Shown: in pieces, positions 48,366-59,526 of the stretch
Position numbering within the stretch: the stretch's first letter is position 1
Layout: every line of letters starts with the position of its first letter
Source: Scilla litardierei
Taxonomy: Eukaryota; Streptophyta; Magnoliopsida; Asparagales; Asparagaceae
Assembly: GCA_030789695.1 (NCBI GenBank)
Contig: CM061130.1
Location: forward strand, 16,502,061 to 16,566,060
Reading direction: 5' to 3'
DNA length: 64,000 bases
Notes under the pieces: generated by a model
What the model saw: the letters and a program-made list of their open reading frames with translations, nothing else
Database searches by the model: none
What the model was told of the DNA's origin: nothing
Made by a program: the position numbers and the translations under genes

Positions 48366-51024
48366 TGTAGGAATATGATGCCCTCGAGGCCATTTATTCC
48401 TGTGTGAATAGCACAAACATCTTGTTCGAAATAACAGTAAGCTGTTTGGTAATAATTTATCTAAGTTATTTTATAATTAGATATCAACTTAGGTAAAGTC
48501 CTGAGACTTTATGCAAGGTCAAACGGGTATCGAGATGAGTATCTCGATCATGGAGAAACGTTTGACCGTCTGTAGCATAAGTCTAAAATGGTTCGTGGTC
48601 GTAGATGTTTCGAGACAAGGATATCGAAACATCGGATAGACCATTGTGTCTTAGTCTTCACCGTTTAGCGGTGGCGATGATCTCATGATCGCTTGACTTG
48701 GCGAAGTCGAAGACGAGACACAGGTGCTCATTAGAATGAGTTCACTGAACGATCCACTAGAGTTATCATATGGTTATATTGACCAATCTGTCAGTGATAA
48801 CTCTGAGTGATGATAGGATAGTTGGTCTTTTGACTTGAGGTCATTTTGACAAACCTGTGTGTGAACGGTGCCACTTATATCAACTGACCTATCTTCGAGG
48901 CAATGCCTGTAGAAAGGTCTTTTGATTGGGTGTCACTTGAAACGTACGAGGCGAGTAATGACCAAGAGAGGATTCGTCTCTCCCGGTCAATGGGAGTTAG
49001 TGTCGTAGAGTTAGTTCGGTCTTTAGTAAAAACTCTGCGCAGAGTATGTTGGAAGAAGTCCAACATTTATTGACTAAAGATTGATAGAAACTAACCGGAG
49101 TCAAGTTATTAGGGGTTGACAGTTTAACCGTGCCCCAGACTTGATCTACACGACATTGTTAAGACGAAAAGACTATAACTACGGAATTCATCACGGACAC
49201 AGTCAGGGTGGTCCCGACAAGACTCATGTCAATGAGTTAACCACATAATGATGATTCCTGAAGCAGGGACGGCAACCACTGCTCGTGGTCACTGCCGTAT
49301 AGGGCTTCGAGCCCAACCTGTTGTAAGGGTCAGGCTGTAGGGTCTCACACAGAGTGCGATTCTTCGTCTAGTAATAGGTAGAAATTAGTTAGGGAGAATA
49401 TTTTGCATTTTTGATGCAAGGGATGAAATAATTGCATTTGATGCAATATGGTAATTTAAGCTTAGATAGGGACTATTTTGCATTTGATGCAAAAGCGATT
49501 AAATGTGTATTAAATTGTTTAATACAATATTTAATAAAATAAACGCAAGGAAAAGTTCACGGGTAAGACGGGAATGTCCCGGTCTAGACCCAGGTCCGAA
49601 CGGCGTCCAAATCAGACGCCAGATGATCAAGTTATGCGCAAAACAGTCCAAAGGGTCAGATCAGGTCAGACCAGGCAGACCAGCCCAGTCTGGACCTGGT
49701 CTGGCCTGCTGGCCAGACCCAGTAAAACCCAGGCCGGCCTGGGCCTGGGCACCCAGACCCGCCTGGGCCTGGGCGCCCGGCCCAGGCCTAGGCCCGGGCG
49801 CCTGGGCGCAGGCCCAGGCGCCTGGGCCTGGGCCCAGGCGGCCTAGGACGCCTGGGTGCTAGGCGCCCAGGCGTTCTGGGCCGGGCGCTTGGCCCGGCCC
49901 AGGCGCCCACCTGGGCGCCTGGCGCCTGGGTGCCCGCGCCAGGCGCCAGGCGCCTGGGCGCCCGCGCCCAGACTTGGGCGCCCGTGCCCAGGTCTGGGCC
50001 TGGGCGCCCAGTCAGCAGATTTTGAATCTGTGGGGCCCACTTGTTGGGCCCCACCAATGGGTGCAGAACCCTAGGTTTACTGGGCAGTTTTGACGGCTGA
50101 TTTTAGTCGAAAATCAAGCCTAGGGCTGATCTTTGGACACTCAATTGGAGGGTCAAACGAACTCCGATTGACGAACGGTTTTTTCCTATGCGTTCACCGT
50201 TGAACGCTTGTCGTATTGATAGGTTGTATCAATCTTGAAGCTTAACGGTGAGTGAGTTAAAATTCACAGAAGTTTGCACTTTGTGAAGTGCAAACTAACT
50301 TGATTTTAACTAACCCAAATATTTAGTCCCACATCGGATTTTGAGAAAAGGGGAGAGTCCGCCGCCTATATAAATAGGGGTCTCCCCCCTTTCTCAAAAC
50401 TCGTACCAAGCTCTAGATCTGAGCGGCTCTCGTAAATATTGGAGCACGCTCGGATCTAAGCTTAAATTAATATTTCTCTTCTCCCTAAATTTCTGCCTTA
50501 CTCCTGAGGGCTCTAGCAAAGCCACGAAGGAGTTCGGATTCTGGATCCGAAATCTAGGCGGAGGTTTCACTCGCGTGAAACTTTCTTCGGCGCGTGGTTG
50601 GCTCGGCGGCACGGGGGTTGATCGCCTCAGGATGCGGAGCGGTTCGAGGAGCGGTTCGGGGAGCGGTTCAAGGAGCGGCTCGGCGTGGGACGGGAGCAGC
50701 TCGGAAGACGGCGCGGAACATCTCGCCTGCCCCAGGGCTGATATTCCGGGTCTGTGGTTAAAGTATTTTATTAGCATTAGTTTAGTTTAATCGCAGTAGG
50801 CTAGATCCTTCTTGGGATGGTCAGATCCATCCCAAGTCGGCATAGATCTTGGCATAGGGTCTTGGACCTTAGGGCTAAGTTAAAAAATTGTTTTTAACCG
50901 CATGTTAATCTAGTTAACATAGTTTTTCTTCCGCTGCTATTGTTTTTCTGTCTATGTTCCGTCCGACTTAGGACGAGACTAGAGTTTTTGTGCCCTAAGG
51001 GACCGCCCAATTCCCTACAGTCAC

Positions 51025-51950
51025 CCCATGCTCCTTACACCATTCTGCCCAACCCTGGTCGTATGTCTATCGTTCTTGTGGCAGATTGGACGTTTCCTCC
51101 TGACCCAGAGTTTCTAGGGGGTTACATCTTCGGTTCCCTTTCCCAGACGCACCATGACTACCGTCCCCTGCCGCCCACTTAGGCGTGCAGGACATCCCTG
51201 CGTCTAGAGGAGACCCTGGAGCTAGACCTAGTAGTGCCACCCCGGCTTCTGTCCCTATTTCTTCTGAGGCTCTGACTTCGGGCCTCTTTGGCCTCGCCTC
51301 CGGTGCCGGTACAACCACTGCCGCCTGCACCATTTCCACTGTACTTCTGCCTTTCGTCGAGCCACCTCCGCCCGTCTCGCTCTAGAGACTGAGTTAGCCT
51401 CCCTGTGCGCTGGTGCATCCACCACTACCTCCTTGGACCCATCCTCTTTTATCTTTTCGCACCCACGTTTCCTCGCACTCGAGAGGAACGTGTCCACCAT
51501 TCTACGCATTCTTACTACATCAATGGTCCGCCTCCACCCACTCCTCCCCCTTCACCTCCTCCATCACCTCCTCGACGATCATCTCCTCCCGCCACCACTG
51601 CTTCCATTCCATCCACTACACCTCCACACACTATTTCTGACCCACCACCACCACCCTCCACTTCTGTCACCGCATACACTCGCCGCAAGAAATTGCCGGT
51701 ACGCTCGAGCTCACTCCCCTCACCATCCTCTTCTATCGCCGTATCTCACCCATCCTCCACCACATTGGCCACCTTATCTCTCCCACTTATCATCATTACC
51801 ACCACACCACCCATTGTTCACACCTCCGCACCCATCCACCCACCTCCTCCACCCCTCTCTCCACTTCTTCGCACACCCATCACCTCTCCCGCCCACACCC
51901 CTCCATCTTCTGCCGAGGAGGACGAGGACAGTTCCTCTCCTGTATTTTGA
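51025..51950 (+). pseudogene. ATHILA-ORF1-like gene, second part (Athila-B)
   Basis: Continuation of the gene cut at 41686. The frame reading APYTILPNPGRMSIVLVADW then FLGGYIFGSLSQTHHDY runs to a TAG at 51180-51182. Rejoining across the insertion leaves it out of frame with the first part, so a further one-base change is present. The tail to 51950 is rich in Pro, Ser and Thr (PPPPTPPPSPPPSPP) with an acidic end EEDEDSSSPVF and ends at TGA. The homologous tail in Athila-A is also Pro/Ser/Thr-rich. Confidence 0.65.
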
Positions 51951-53582
51951 CTTCTTTCTTTTTCTTTTCCGATCTTTCCCCTAGCATATTTCTGCATCAC
52001 CATGATCATATCATATTGCTAGCATTGTCATGTTCAGCTTGGGGGAAGTCGATTTTTGTGTGTGTTGTCGTGTGTTTTTCGTCGGTGTGTGCTTGTTTAT
52101 ATTTGTCGTGCAGGTGTGCTTTTCTATCTTTTATTTTCGGTGTTTCTTTTTCCTCCTTTTTATTTTTCTCTTTCGTTTGTGTGATTTCCTCGTTTTCATC
52201 TTTTTGTGTCGGTACGTATTCCCCCCATTTTCATTGCCCTCACGTATTCACTATTATTGCATTGAGGGCAATGCAAATTTCGGCTTGGGGGAGTCGCACT
52301 TCATGCGTCAGTTGTGTCTTTTTCTTCGTTTTGAGTCGTTTTCTTCGTGTTTTTCTTTTTCTTTCTTTCTTTTCATTCTCCATCTCCTAGAGATGACCCC
52401 ACGTGATGAATTGCCACAAAACTACGCACACACCTAGCATGGCTACGATAATCACATTCCCTAACCCTAGGAAGCTGAGTCCTCTTGCATTTCATGCTTC
52501 ATGGGTCCACTTTGCATTTGTGTGAGTTGTTTGTCGTGACTAGCTTATAATGTGCTTCTACTTTGTGATTTTGATTTATATACCTATATATGGTTGACCC
52601 CTAGATTATCATGTTTCAATTCCGAAAATGTGGTATTTGCTTCTACTGACTGCTTCTCTATGCATGATATATATATATGATATGCTTCAATTCACATGTG
52701 TTGGGATTCCACAAATAGAACGAGGATAACCCATTTAGCATATGCTCTAATTTGTGAGAAATTTCTCCTTTGCCCAAGTGTTTAGATTCTGATTTTCTTT
52801 TTTGTTTTACTTGGTGCTAATCCCCTTGTCGTGTACCGTTCTCCCACTTGGGAGAGTACACATGTATATACTCCAAAATCCAAAAATCCAAAAAAAAGAG
52901 AGAAAAGAAAAACCCAAAAAAGAAAAAGAAAAGAGAAAAGAAAAAAATATATGTATAGCCAAAAACCTAAAGAAAAAATACAAATACCTAAAACCCAAAA
53001 AATTCCCCTGTGAATATTTCTCCTATCTACTGAGAATAAAGGGAAGGCGAGAGTTTGCACCGAGTGTTCTACTCCACACCTTCTCAACCTCCATCATTTT
53101 CGAAAAGACTTAGCATAGGAACTTTCCAGTGATTATCTAGGCGATAGTGTGGTGATTTCCTAGTCCCTAGCTGTGGAGTCCCCAACGCACGATACGTTTC
53201 ATTTCTGATTCTATTCTCATGCATGCTTGAGCTATTTTCCACCGCTATTTCAGATTGAATCGATATTTGGGTCATTCCTTGGGGGTGTGTAGATAGATCT
53301 TTATTGCACAATGTAGATAGTAACACCGTTTGCTAGCACACGACCACACTCACTCTCACTTCACCGCGTGGGCCCACGACACTTGTTTGGACTCATATTC
53401 CATGGTTTAGTGTTGTGTTTTTGTCGTATACTTGCTTGGTGTGGTGTGTTTGATTTTGTTGGCTTTGACGGGTGATTTAGGATTTTGTTTTCTTTTTCTG
53501 TTTCTCTCTCTATTTTTCCCTCCGAGCTCCTACTCTCACTTGTCTTCCTCGAGGACGAGGAAGGGTTCAGCTTGGGGGATTT
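51951..53582 (+). other. Athila-B 3' untranslated region with PPT-like motifs
   Basis: T-rich sequence. CTTGGGGGA occurs at 52038, 52284 and, as the real polypurine tract, 53571-53579. TTGCATT...AATGCAA (52257-52276) is a hairpin just before the second. CTTCCTCG...CGAGGAAG (53544-53563) is a hairpin just before the real tract. An A/G-rich run with many AAGAAAAG words is at 52880-52990. Serine/Phe-rich frames at 51947-52437 are translations of T-rich sequence. Confidence 0.7.
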
Positions 53583-55110
53583 TGACGTGCGTTTATATTT
53601 TATATATTCATGCACGTATTCTTCGTGATTTTTCGCCGTTTTCTGTTGTTTCATACCCGTTCTTTTGTGTTTTTTGTATCTTTTCACTTTCTCCGTGTTT
53701 TTGTGTAAATGCAGGAGATTTCCAGTGTCAGGGACATACAAAGAAGATATCATGAGTCCCCGGAGCAACAGGAGGAGTCACGCGCGATTCAGAGGGCCAA
53801 ACGACGAAGATACCCATATTTCAGCCCCCAACTGATCGGTTGGACAAAGCCAACCGATCGGTTGGTGCACACGTATCCGACCCGGACAGGAGCTGAAGAG
53901 AAGAGAAGCTCACCCGATCGGTTCGCTGATCGGGTGAGATCGACAGAGCTCTCTGTCTTTTTGGGCTTAATTCCAACCGATCGGTTGAAAACTCAACCGA
54001 TCGGTTTATCTGAAGCTAAAATTCCCAAGCGACGACCCGGTCACGCAACCCGCTCTCCTCAGCGCCCGATTGAAGCTTCTGAAGCCCGATGGCCATCACG
54101 ACAAGTAGCTCACCCGATCGGTTGATGCTTCAACCGATCGAGTGACCTCGATTTTTATATATCTGACCTAGGGTTTTCAAAAACGCACGTTATTATTTTC
54201 TGTCTTTTTTCTTGGGTTGTGACGGCTGGAATTTTCTTCTGTTTTGTAAGTGTTTCGATTACTTTGAAACTTTAATACTGTCTTAATACATTGCTAGCAA
54301 CTATTTTCTATTGCCTGATCATGATTTCTACTGTTGAATTTTGTTTAGATTGTGATTTTGCCATGAATTGTGAGTAGTTCCTAAATCTGGGATTTTGGTG
54401 GAAACCCCTTCGTGGGTTCTCCCTAGAACGACTATAGGATTAGGATTTCGATAGGGTTTAGGAATTTAGATGGTTACGCGGGGTGTTTCATTGTCATTGG
54501 CGGGAGAATGACCGCCTTTGACCGTTGGGCCAAGGGGGAATAAACTTGGCAGTTGACTCCTTAGCCACTGCTCACGCCTTTAGTGTAGACATTGAATCCT
54601 AGCGCGTGGAAACGGTAGGATGAGATGTCGGGAGTAGTCGTTGCGAGCTTAGTGCTCCCGGAGTCGGTCGGTGTTAATGGACATGGGAATGCCCATCGAC
54701 CGAACCCAGGTAGTCCTAGCGTATCATCCTGGGCATCGACCGGAATATCGGGCCCATGGGATGCTAGGTATCATTCTTAGAGGCAACGTCCCACCACTAT
54801 ATACTAAATCCAATCGTGTTCCTATCCGTCGGTCGTAATAGTGAGAGCACATGATAGGGTGGAAACCGAAGTCCTAGGTTTCCTTTTATATCGTTTATCA
54901 TTCGTATTTATATTCTGTGATAACCTACCGATCGTTTGGCCTAGCTTACCTATAGGGTGAATCGGTTCCTTTATGACAGCAAGCACAACACACGCCTCCC
55001 TGAGTTCGACCCCCAAGCCACACTACAACACCGTGCGCTTGCGGTGTAAATATTTAAATCTGGTATCCCCGTTCCTATTGCACTTGTATGCTCAAATCTA
55101 GGAGACGTCA
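53583..55110 (+). mobile_element. 3' LTR of Athila-B
   Basis: It aligns along its whole length with 35253-36782, with scattered differences (denser than between the LTRs of the inserted copia-derived element) and the same palindrome array at 53830-54145. This fits an insertion older than the copia-derived element inside it. Confidence 0.92.
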
Positions 55111-55454
55111 ACAGGCAATAGCGCGAGAGCGTGAGCTTGGTTTTACATTAAGTTGCGACTAGTTCACCTATATTCAAGTTTAGCAACATTGAAATTCATG
55201 AGTCACAAGGATGATAAACAGTCCGTAGTGGGGATTTCCTATCCCTAGACAATTTTATTATATTGATATCTATTTGGTATTGAACGATTGTGACATTACC
55301 ATCGAATCTATTCTTATTCTCTTGTAGCTAGGTAATCAAAGTAGGATACTATCAATTGTCCTCCCTGTGTTCGATACCCGCTCGCCACTACGCCGTGCGC
55401 TGCGGTAAAACTACAGTCATTTTCCGGGTGTATATCTGGGCTCGATCAAGTTTT

Positions 55455-55472
55455 TGGCGCCGTTGTCGGGGA
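55455..55472 (+). other. Primer-binding site, tRNA-Asp type (Athila-A)
   Basis: TGGCGCCGTTGTCGGGGA begins six bases after the LTR end CTCGATCA and is identical to the site in Athila-B. Confidence 0.87.
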
Positions 55473-55584
55473 GGCGACGATATTTTATTTTCTTTACTTA
55501 GTTATTTCTTTTTCTTTTTATTGTTTTTATCTTTTTATTGCTCTATTGTGCTAACGATTCCATTGAGACTCTATTTTTCTGTGC

Positions 55585-56404
55585 ATGTACACGAGATCAA
55601 AGGCGCATCAAGAAGATATATTATTTGATCCGGAGATCGAGCGTACAACAAGGAGGCTTAGAGCCGAGAGGAGACTATATATAGAGGAAGGTCATATGAA
55701 CCGGCAGGAGACACCAGAGGAGTTAGCGGCACGTATGGCTAGGCTTGTTTCTATCAGAGATAGGCTACGACCTAAGACTACTTCTACTACCTCGTCTATT
55801 GTGATGCCGGAATTGGCGGCGGATAAGAATTTCGAGCTCAAGACGGGACTCATGGTTTTGATGCAACAAGACCCATTTCATAGGAACTCCCACGAGAATC
55901 CACACTACCACCTATAGTTGTTCTTGTCCAAGTGCGCTACTTTTCAGATGCCCGGTGTACCGGTCGATGCTATCCGACTGCGCCTCTTTCCATTCACCCT
56001 TCGAGACAATGCATTATATTGGTTGAGGTCGCAAGCGGAGGGGGATCTTTACTACATGGGATGAGTTGGCGAGCGCATTTGTCAATAAATTCTACCCACC
56101 ATCCAAGACCGTCAAGATAAGGAGTGCGCTCATGTCCTTCAAGCAAGGACATCAGGAAACCCTATTTGAGGCATGTGAGCGCTTTAAAGATCTCCAACAC
56201 CAGTGCTCCCATCATAGTATTGAAGCATGGGAGCTTGTACATAGCTTTTACAATGGATTGCAACCGGGAACTAAGCAAATCATCGATGCAACCGCTAATG
56301 GAGCCATTCTGTCTAAGACACCGGATGATGCTATGGCCCTACTTGAGGAGATGGCCTATAATAATCAATAATGGGGCGACGAGAGATGACATACTACATC
56401 TGCC
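55585..56404 (+). pseudogene. Athila-A gag
   Basis: It opens MYTRSKAHQEDILFDPEIER (55585), contains FELKTGLMVLMQQDPFHRNS, a TAG at 55915-55917, then MPGVPVDAIRLRLFPFTLRD and LYWLRSQ, a frameshift near 56050, and after it FVNKFYPPSKTVKIRSALMS, ERFKDLQHQC, YNGLQPGTKQIIDATANGAI and ALLEEMAYNNQ before a TAA at 56369-56371. These are Athila-type capsid blocks in the expected order. Two stops and one frameshift make it non-functional. Confidence 0.88.
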
Positions 56405-57910
56405 TTGAAGCCAACAAGTATTTATGAGGCAAAGGTCGTAGCGAAGCTTTCTATGAAATTTGATTCTCTCCACAAGGTCGTGGAGAGATTGGAGAAGTTG
56501 ATAAGTGAACCACATGGGACCCCCACCACATCTACTCCGGGAGGAAGTACAGGTGATTGGCAAGACCAAGCCCATGGCATGTATGTTGGAGGAGAGCACG
56601 GAGAAGGAGCTATAGAGCAAGTCCAATACGTTGCGGGAAATACCGGTTATTGGGTAAACCCGGCTGCGAGAAACCATCCGGGCTTTTTATATGCAAATAA
56701 TGATGGAGCTTTAAACCCACCACCGCAACAACCTCAAGCTCGGCCTCCAAAACAACCGCAATATCCACCAAGAGGGCCTCAACAACAAAATTTCCAACCG
56801 AGGCAACAAGGGGGACCATATAGACCTCCGGGGTATAATCAATGGTGGAGAGCACCTAATGCACCACAAGCACCACCGAGGTCTGACCATGAAGCGAGAG
56901 TTGAAGAATTCATGACGGAGCAAAAGAAAGTGAATGCTAGATTGACCGCTCAACAAGACTCTCTCAATACCGTTGTGGCACAATTATCGGAGCAACTAGC
57001 ATTGCTCAACAAAAATACTCAACAATTGCCGGCTCAACCAGAGCCAAACCCACGGGAAAATACCGGCCACATCAATGCAGTGGTGGCGGTAACTACTAGA
57101 AGCGAGAAGGACACCACTCCCGACATGATTCAAACCAAGGAACCGGGGGAAAAGATTTTGGATGATAATGAGCCCGCTATTGATGAGGAGTGCCCGAAAG
57201 AGCCAAAAGATGGTGAAAATTCTGAAATTATGAAGCCACATGAGGAGCGCAACTATATGCCACCGGTTCCCTTCCCACAAAGGTTGGCAAGAGCAAAGAT
57301 TGAGAAGCGGCTCGCCAAGTTCCTTGAGTACTTGCGTGGAGTGAGCTTAAATATCCCTTTCTTGGATGCCATTGTAGAGATCCCATCATACGCCAAATTC
57401 CTAAAAGACTTGATTTCGGGGAAAAAGCAAAAGGAGAAGATAATGCTCGCCGAGCAAGGTACATGGTTCACCCGGAAGGAGAAGGAGCCTACAAAGTTTA
57501 AAGATCCCGGAAGCTTCCGCATCCCTTGCACGCTTGGCGGAGTCCCGCTACAGAAGGCATTAATAGATTTGGGAGCAAGCGTGAGCCTAATGTCCCTAAT
57601 TATGTTTAAGAAATTGAATACGGGGACCGACTTGAAGCCGACGGATATGAGAATACAACTTGCAGACGGTCGGGTCACTAGGCCTATGAGGATCGCGGAG
57701 AACATACCGCTCCAAGTACCAGGAGGAATTTGCTTGCCGTGCGACTTCATGGTTATGGATATCAAGGAGGAGGGCGATACTTCACTAATACTTGGACGGC
57801 CACCGCCGGCGTGATAGTTGACGTGAGAGAGTGCACCTTATCTTTGAATGTCGGAAACATAGAGATGGAGCTTCACATTCCTAAGGCCATGAAGCACATG
57901 CCTTGGTAAG
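56405..57910 (+). pseudogene. Athila-A gag C-terminus and retropepsin
   Basis: A 469-codon open stretch starts within Gag (VAKLSMKFDSLHKVVERLEK). It passes a Gln/Pro-rich region (residues 105-160) and a coiled EEFMTEQKKVNARLTAQQDS helix, then VPFPQRLARAKIEKRLAKFL, LNIPFLDAIVEIPSYAKFLK and the protease block KALIDLGASVSLMSLIMFKK, with LQLADGRVTRPMRIAEN-type and TSLILGRP motifs. A short deletion after LGRP shifts the frame at about 57800. The linker then reads AGVIVDVRECTLSLNVGN to HMPW and TAA (57907-57909). Reverse transcriptase should follow but does not. Confidence 0.88.
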
Positions 57911-57924
57911 AGGACGTCTATTAC

Positions 57925-58332
57925 GTGGACCTCCTCGATGAGGTCATTGATGATGCTATGCCGCATGCTATCGGCGCCTTTCACGATGACGGCCTCGAAG
58001 AAGGCCAATTTTGTAGAGATGGAGAAAAGTTTGAGGACCCTTCGGATCATTCTATAGTTGATGACAAAGACGACGCTGATGTCGCAAGAATTAGGGAGCT
58101 ATGCAAGCTCTCCGTGGCCAAGAATTTGAAGAAAGCTCCACCGGACAAGAAAGTTTCATCACCGGCAAAGAAAAAGAACGCTATAAGCTCAAACTTGGGG
58201 GACTCATCCCCCACTACCACCCATGATGAGGGGAAGCCGAGGAACGCCTACGAACAACAACAACTGAATCCAAGTGGGCTTCCGCGCGCATCTCACATGC
58301 GCCTAATATCGAGCACTAAGCGAATATCTTAA
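57925..58332 (+). pseudogene. Athila-A post-protease linker ORF
   Basis: An open stretch of about 135 codons (MDLLDEVIDDAMPHAIGAFH, DPSDHSIVDDKDDADVARIR, then a Lys-rich KKAPPDKKVSSPAKKKN) is what lies between protease and reverse transcriptase in Athila-type Pol. Its tail is novel and ends TAA at 58330. About 30 bases later the post-pol landmark GAGCGCTTATAAGGAGGCAACC appears (from 58357), so the RT-RNase H-integrase block is absent. Confidence 0.6.
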
Positions 58333-59526
58333 GGGGTCGAGCTCAAGACCTTAAACGAGCGCTTATAAGGAGGCAACCCGTCGGTTTTATCTTATTTTTA
58401 GTTGGATTTTTCATTTTAGTTTTTGTTTTAGATCTTTCTTAGTGTTAGAGCAAAAATTGATCAAAAATCTTGACAACGGGCTCTATTTTTCATGACAGGA
58501 GATGGAAAACGAGAAACCATTTGAATGGAGGATGACCATGGCAAGGGAGAGCGCTCCAGGAATGCGCTCAGGCCTCAGGAGAAGGAAGGAACTGACGGGA
58601 TGACGAAAAACAAAAAGTAGAGCAAAAACAGAGAGTTGAAGCTGAAATTTGCAAGCCACTCGGCCAAGTAACATAGTCATTCGACCGAGCAAAGACCCTC
58701 CTCGACTGAGTAGGGTACTGATCAGGAAAGATCCTAAAAACTACTCTCTGTAATTTACTGTAATTTATATGCCACTCGACCGAAAGAATATGCCACTCGG
58801 CCGAGTGAATCTAATACTCTCCACGCATCATAAGCTCTGAGTAGCCTTGCTACTCGGCCGAATGACCCTTGTCTACTCGGCCGAGTCGTAAGACCAACTC
58901 ACCCGAGTCGCAACTTCTGTGGAACTAGTTTGAAAATTTTTGAAATCGATTCGGCCGAGTGTACACGTCACTCGGCCGAGTGACCCATCTTTATATATTT
59001 AGCAGCCGCGGCTCGAATTTCTAAACGCAAAAAATCTCCAAATTTCACCCGAGCCGCTTCGTCTTCCCCTCTCATCGCCCGAACCCAACCCCCTTTGCCC
59101 GAGCACCCAGGCCCATCTGTCGAGTCGCCGCTGCGTCCCATCGCTGAAACTTCTCCGCCGTCGACTCCGGTCGCCGGCGCTCCCTCCCACGCCACCGTTT
59201 CGCCTCCATTGCGTCCCATTTCGCCTATTTTCCTCCATTTCTCCGATCCGTAAGTACTGTTAAGCCCCGAATCGAAATTAATTCGTATATATATCTATTA
59301 TTCCATATCTTCCCCAATATATATTGATATTCATTGCTGATTTGATTATTTGTTTTTCAGGCTAGCTTGGGGAAGCTTGGGGAAGATTCAGGACGCCTTG
59401 AAGCTTCTCGGAGGAGGCGATTCTTCGCACACCACATTGCTTGCTCTCGCGTCGTGCTATGGTATACTCGTTCCATATTTTCAGCACTTCGCATTTTTAT
59501 TAGGGTAGGCACTCTTCACGGCTCAC
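58333..59526. repeat. Athila-A inter-ORF region with ACTCGGCCGAGT array and intron-like segment
   Basis: The palindrome array spans 58658-58981 (about ten copies or variants, three exact by eye). The leader 58990-59250 is C-rich. CCGATCC|GTAAGT at 59250 and TTTGTTTTTCAG|G at about 59360 form a convincing donor and acceptor about 110 bp apart, upstream of the next gene. GCTTGGGGAAGCTTGGGGAAG follows the acceptor. Confidence 0.8.

Larger units (their letters stand above)
41687..51019 (+). mobile_element. Copia-derived element with very long LTRs and no intact genes (LARD-like)
   Basis: LTRs at 41687-44379 (2693 bp) and 48366-51019 (2654 bp) start TGTAGGAATATGATG and end ATTCCCTACA. A perfect duplication GTCAC flanks it (41682-41686 and 51020-51024). 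The primer site TGGTATCAGAGC (44381-44392) is tRNA-iMet type, and AAGTGGGAGA precedes the right LTR. The 4-kb interior has no usable ORF; near 48257-48290 the phrase VLADPLTKALSHE, a copia RNase H tail, still reads. The LTRs differ by only a percent or two by eye, so it is the youngest layer of the nest. Confidence 0.94.
35253..55110 (+). mobile_element. Athila-B, Ty3/gypsy element nested in the LTR of Athila-A
   Basis: LTRs at 35253-36782 (1530 bp) and 53583-55110 (1528 bp) both start TGASGTGCG (S is G or C) and end GACGTCA. Flanks are ACCGG (35248-35252) and ACAGG (55111-55115), a target-site duplication with one mismatch. The primer site TGGCGCCGTTGTCGGGGA is at 36790-36807. Removing the copia-derived insert (41687-51019) leaves about 10.5 kb: gag, protease, a palindrome array, an ATHILA-ORF1-like gene, a 3' untranslated part with PPT-like motifs and the real tract at 53571-53579. 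No reverse transcriptase or integrase is present. Confidence 0.93.

Noticed and set aside
51947..52437. Cys/Phe/Ser-rich ORFs that look like membrane proteins
   Set aside because: They are translations of a T-rich 3' untranslated region of Athila-B, with no conserved motif and overlapping open frames.
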